Source: a virus
IMG/VR virus record: IMGVR_UViG_3300037421_000080
Location: 1 to 42,085 of that record
DNA: 42,085 nucleotides
Reading direction: 5' to 3' (one strand)
The notes under the pieces are model-generated. The model was not told the origin of the DNA. It ran no database searches and saw nothing but the letters and a program-made list of their open reading frames with translations. The position numbers and the translations under genes were made by a program. How positions within the stretch are numbered: position 1 is the first letter of the stretch; each line of letters begins with the position of its first letter. Below are positions 40,282 to 42,085 of this stretch, in pieces.

Positions 40282-41666
40282 TTGATATGGTCCTCAATAA
40301 GAACACCACCCGTCTCTTTCATCGCACTCTTTATTGTACTGAGCTTGTCGCCGTCACACTCCTGAAGAGAGGCGACAATCAGGCCCAGGGCCGGATCACG
40401 AACTACACGTTGTATGGGTGTATGCTGCCGGGAACGACGGTCGAAGGGAGAATTTCAGGAGCATCAAAATCATTCTACTCTGGGGAAGCCGTCAAACTTC
40501 GCACAGTATCTAAGAGCATAGATTTGAACTGTACAATCAATCATCCCGTACTTACCCCGCATGGTTTCATCGCGGCGGGCTTGATCAAGCCAGGAACCTA
40601 TCTGCTTTGCCACAGAGGTGTTGAAGGAAGTTCCACAAACATACAGAACAGACCAACCAAGATCGAGGATGTATTTGAGTCGTTTGCGAAAGTGGGGAAT
40701 GGCTTTGCTGCCCGCACTCCTAGTTCTTTCGATTTCCACGGCGATGGGGAATCCATCCAGGGCAAGATCAACATTGTACGGCCCAATTGGGTATTGATGA
40801 AGCATGGAGTACCCCAGATCGTTCAGAAGATTAGCGACTTCGACTTCTTGGGGTTTGATCTTGGCTTGCTTCTCAAAAACTCGTTGGGCAAATCCTACAC
40901 ATTGCTCAAACGTGTTTTTTCTCCCTTTTGTCATCACGTGGGCTTTTCTGACTTGATTAGATCTCTGTTCTGGGGTCATTCGATCCCACTTGAACTTTTC
41001 AGCTTCGCTTCGACTTCTCAAACGGATTCCCCCTTCCTGAAGAATCCGCCGAATAACATCACCTTCAATGAAGAATTCTCTGGCCAAGGAAGCAACCGAT
41101 TCTCCGGAAGTGTAACGACCAATTACTTCCCTGAATGGAACATGGGAGTTGAATCTCTTGAACTTGATTACGCCAGCTTCGGCTCTGGATCGAAGTTTAA
41201 CACCGTTCGTCCGGAGCCTGTGGCGGATAGTTCCGGAGGGGATACCGAATTCTTGAGACAGCTGCTTGGGGGATTTCCCGGCGAGGTATTCGCGGATAAG
41301 GTCGCGAGTATTGATCATTTTCATTACGATGGCCCTGTGTACGACTTGGAGACACCAGTTGGCTATTATACCGCTTCTACAGTAGGAAGCAAGGTCTTCG
41401 TTTCAAACTGCCGGAGAGGCCAGATTGTCAAGACAGGCCAGACTCTCCAGGGCGATATGACCTCCGACCACCGGGCTCCCTGGCACATCCCCCGCAGCGA
41501 ACTGGATCGGGTGGGGGTGCAATGGCTCAATCCGCTAGACCGCATCATCGACCCAGACGGGAACACCTGGCAGCCGGAGGGTAGTACGACGATGACCGAG
41601 AAGCTGTTCAAGAACTATTACGTGGTGGATTGCTATCTGAGGAATCCTCCGAGGATTGTTGTGTGA
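40278..41666 (+). CDS. Head-tail adaptor/joining protein interrupted by an intein
   Basis: A 462-codon frame. Residues 1-47 and 378-462 are the extein. After removal of the intein the join reads TLYGCRRGQIVKTGQ, then DHRAPWHIPRSELDRVG and DGNTWQPEGSTTMT, a recognisable small phage head-tail adaptor protein of ~130 residues. The TTG start at 40278 overlaps the connector stop (TTGA); ATG 40287 is an alternative. The long middle part of the frame, from the intein's block B to block F, is the antisense of a convincing endonuclease gene. Confidence 0.8.
   Translation: MIDMVLNKNTTRLFHRTLYCTELVAVTLLKRGDNQAQGRITNYTLYGCMLPGTTVEGRISGASKSFYSGEAVKLRTVSKSIDLNCTINHPVLTPHGFIAAGLIKPGTYLLCHRGVEGSSTNIQNRPTKIEDVFESFAKVGNGFAARTPSSFDFHGDGESIQGKINIVRPNWVLMKHGVPQIVQKISDFDFLGFDLGLLLKNSLGKSYTLLKRVFSPFCHHVGFSDLIRSLFWGHSIPLELFSFASTSQTDSPFLKNPPNNITFNEEFSGQGSNRFSGSVTTNYFPEWNMGVESLELDYASFGSGSKFNTVRPEPVADSSGGDTEFLRQLLGGFPGEVFADKVASIDHFHYDGPVYDLETPVGYYTASTVGSKVFVSNCRRGQIVKTGQTLQGDMTSDHRAPWHIPRSELDRVGVQWLNPLDRIIDPDGNTWQPEGSTTMTEKLFKNYYVVDCYLRNPPRIVV
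40419..41408 (+). mobile_element. Intein with an antisense endonuclease gene
   Basis: A 330-residue intein. Block A: CMLPGTTVEG with Cys1; block B: NCTINHPVLTPHGF (T-x-x-HP is varied to TINHP); block F: HYDGPVYDLETPVGYYTAS; block G: VFVSN then Cys. The penultimate residue is Ser, not His, and Asn and +1 Cys are present, so splicing is plausible but atypical. Between blocks B and F the + frame has no nuclease motif; instead the minus strand encodes one (40470-41324). The + frame remains stop-free across it. Confidence 0.82.
40470..41324 (-). CDS. Antisense EDxHD/Vsr-like homing endonuclease inside the intein
   Basis: A 284-residue protein on the strand opposite the intein. Two N-terminal helix-turn-helix repeats (EYLAGKSPKQLSQEFGIPSG and RYTSGESVASLAREFFIEG, each ending R-x-R-SRxEA) are followed by a PD-(D/E)XK nuclease of the EDxHD/Vsr type: Glu in QEVEVANLLNDLGY, Asp in GPYNVDLALDG, and AVEIER, then GWSVLYVCG. 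Its codons share the register of the + frame (its third base is the + first base), so any TTA, CTA or TCA codon would stop the intein; none occurs. The start codon complements the His codon at 41322 in block F; the ribosome-binding site is weak. Confidence 0.82.
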   Translation of the reverse strand: MKMINTRDLIREYLAGKSPKQLSQEFGIPSGTIRHRLRTNGVKLRSRAEAGVIKFKRFNSHVPFREVIGRYTSGESVASLAREFFIEGDVIRRILQEGGIRLRSRSEAEKFKWDRMTPEQRSNQVRKAHVMTKGRKNTFEQCVGFAQRVFEKQAKIKPQEVEVANLLNDLGYSMLHQYPIGPYNVDLALDGFPIAVEIERTRSAGSKAIPHFRKRLKYILDLGWSVLYVCGTSFNTSVAKQIGSWLDQARRDETMRGKYGMIDCTVQIYALRYCAKFDGFPRVE

Positions 41667-41669
41667 TAT

Positions 41670-42085
41670 ATGCCGCGAGATTTCTACATCGGTGGCGAGA
41701 CTCTGGCGACTGTGTGGTTTGGCAACCATGTGGATACGTTCGACCTCCAGAATTCCTCCTATGGCAATTTCTACACATCAGGAACCGCACGGCTGGGGGA
41801 TCTGGGCCTGGCAGTAGATCAGATAGATCACGGAGGCCGATTCCGCTACAAATATCTGACTCCAGACGATTATGGGGATACCCCAGCGGAAGTGATTGTG
41901 ATGCCGGCGGAGGCTACGGTTCATACGAGATTGATCCACGTGAACACGGCCGTCCTGAACGCTGTTTTGACGTGCTCCCAAGGAGGAGCTGCCTACCCGA
42001 ACGCCAACGGACAGTACGCCCACGTTCCGCTGCCTGGATATTTGCTGGGGAACAATCTGCCTCTCCTGGCCTCGGGGAACTACTT
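41670..42085 (+). CDS. Phage structural protein, 3' end off the window
   Basis: An open frame without a stop to the window end (138 complete codons plus two bases). It begins MPRDFYIGGETLATVWFGNH three bases after the adaptor stop. Beta-rich with VIVMPAEATVHTRLI and a Gly-rich later part. The position after head-tail joining genes fits a tail-completion or tail-terminator protein, but I do not recognise a family. No ribosome-binding site is obvious; the previous gene's end may couple it. Confidence 0.6.
   Translation, partial: MPRDFYIGGETLATVWFGNHVDTFDLQNSSYGNFYTSGTARLGDLGLAVDQIDHGGRFRYKYLTPDDYGDTPAEVIVMPAEATVHTRLIHVNTAVLNAVLTCSQGGAAYPNANGQYAHVPLPGYLLGNNLPLLASGNY

Noticed and set aside
1-42085. 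CRISPR array or tRNA gene
   Set aside because: No regularly spaced direct DNA repeats and no cloverleaf with the usual invariant positions were seen.

Overview
The window looks like part of a tailed bacteriophage (or prophage) genome from an uncultured source. A recognisable HK97-type head module lies on the right: prohead protease, scaffold-like protein, major capsid protein and head-tail connectors. Almost every gene lies on the + strand, and many overlap by 1 to 8 bases. The minus-strand genes are all mobile nucleases. No terminase, portal or host core gene is visible, so the host is not determined.

Region A (1-16387) is a dense run of small-molecule and cell-surface genes: two radical SAM proteins, a DJ-1/PfpI protein, a cupin, a TPP-dependent E1 alpha/beta pair, glycosyltransferases, a PLP enzyme with the His-for-Lys signature of sugar 3-dehydratases, and several SAM methyltransferases including a three-domain fusion. 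Together they suggest synthesis or modification of a surface glycan or nucleotide sugar. One E1 gene has an in-frame TGA. Region B (16388-19067) holds a highly packed-looking glycine-rich structural gene with its own promoter and structured leader, flanked by a GIY-YIG-superfamily gene and an HNH gene.

Region C (19068-31587) is a set of large mosaic proteins resembling phage 'polyvalent proteins'. The recognisable domains are ADP-ribosyltransferase, inorganic-pyrophosphatase-like (split), two zeta-type kinases, a papain/transglutaminase-like domain, a zinc metallopeptidase, topoisomerase IB and two GNAT-like domains. Short cassettes join them: a GPSPF-type motif, a KSLxYxTK motif, and a C-x2-G-x7-C mini-module that occurs eight times, once in the scaffold-like protein. 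That suggests a shared capsid-cargo tag. Region D (31588-42085) is head morphogenesis.

Homing and mobile nucleases are very frequent: an HNH intein, three free-standing HNH genes, a T5orf172/Mug113 gene, a TnpB element, and an intein whose endonuclease gene lies on the opposite strand. Two arrangements stand out. (1) In the head-tail gene at 40278-41666 the intein's open frame runs straight through an antisense PD-(D/E)XK endonuclease gene in the same codon register. (2) The TnpB element at about 12169-13355 sits between a broken native 5' end of a methyltransferase gene and an AT-richer, synonymously different 5' end that restores the gene, which resembles a natural cleave-and-rescue element.
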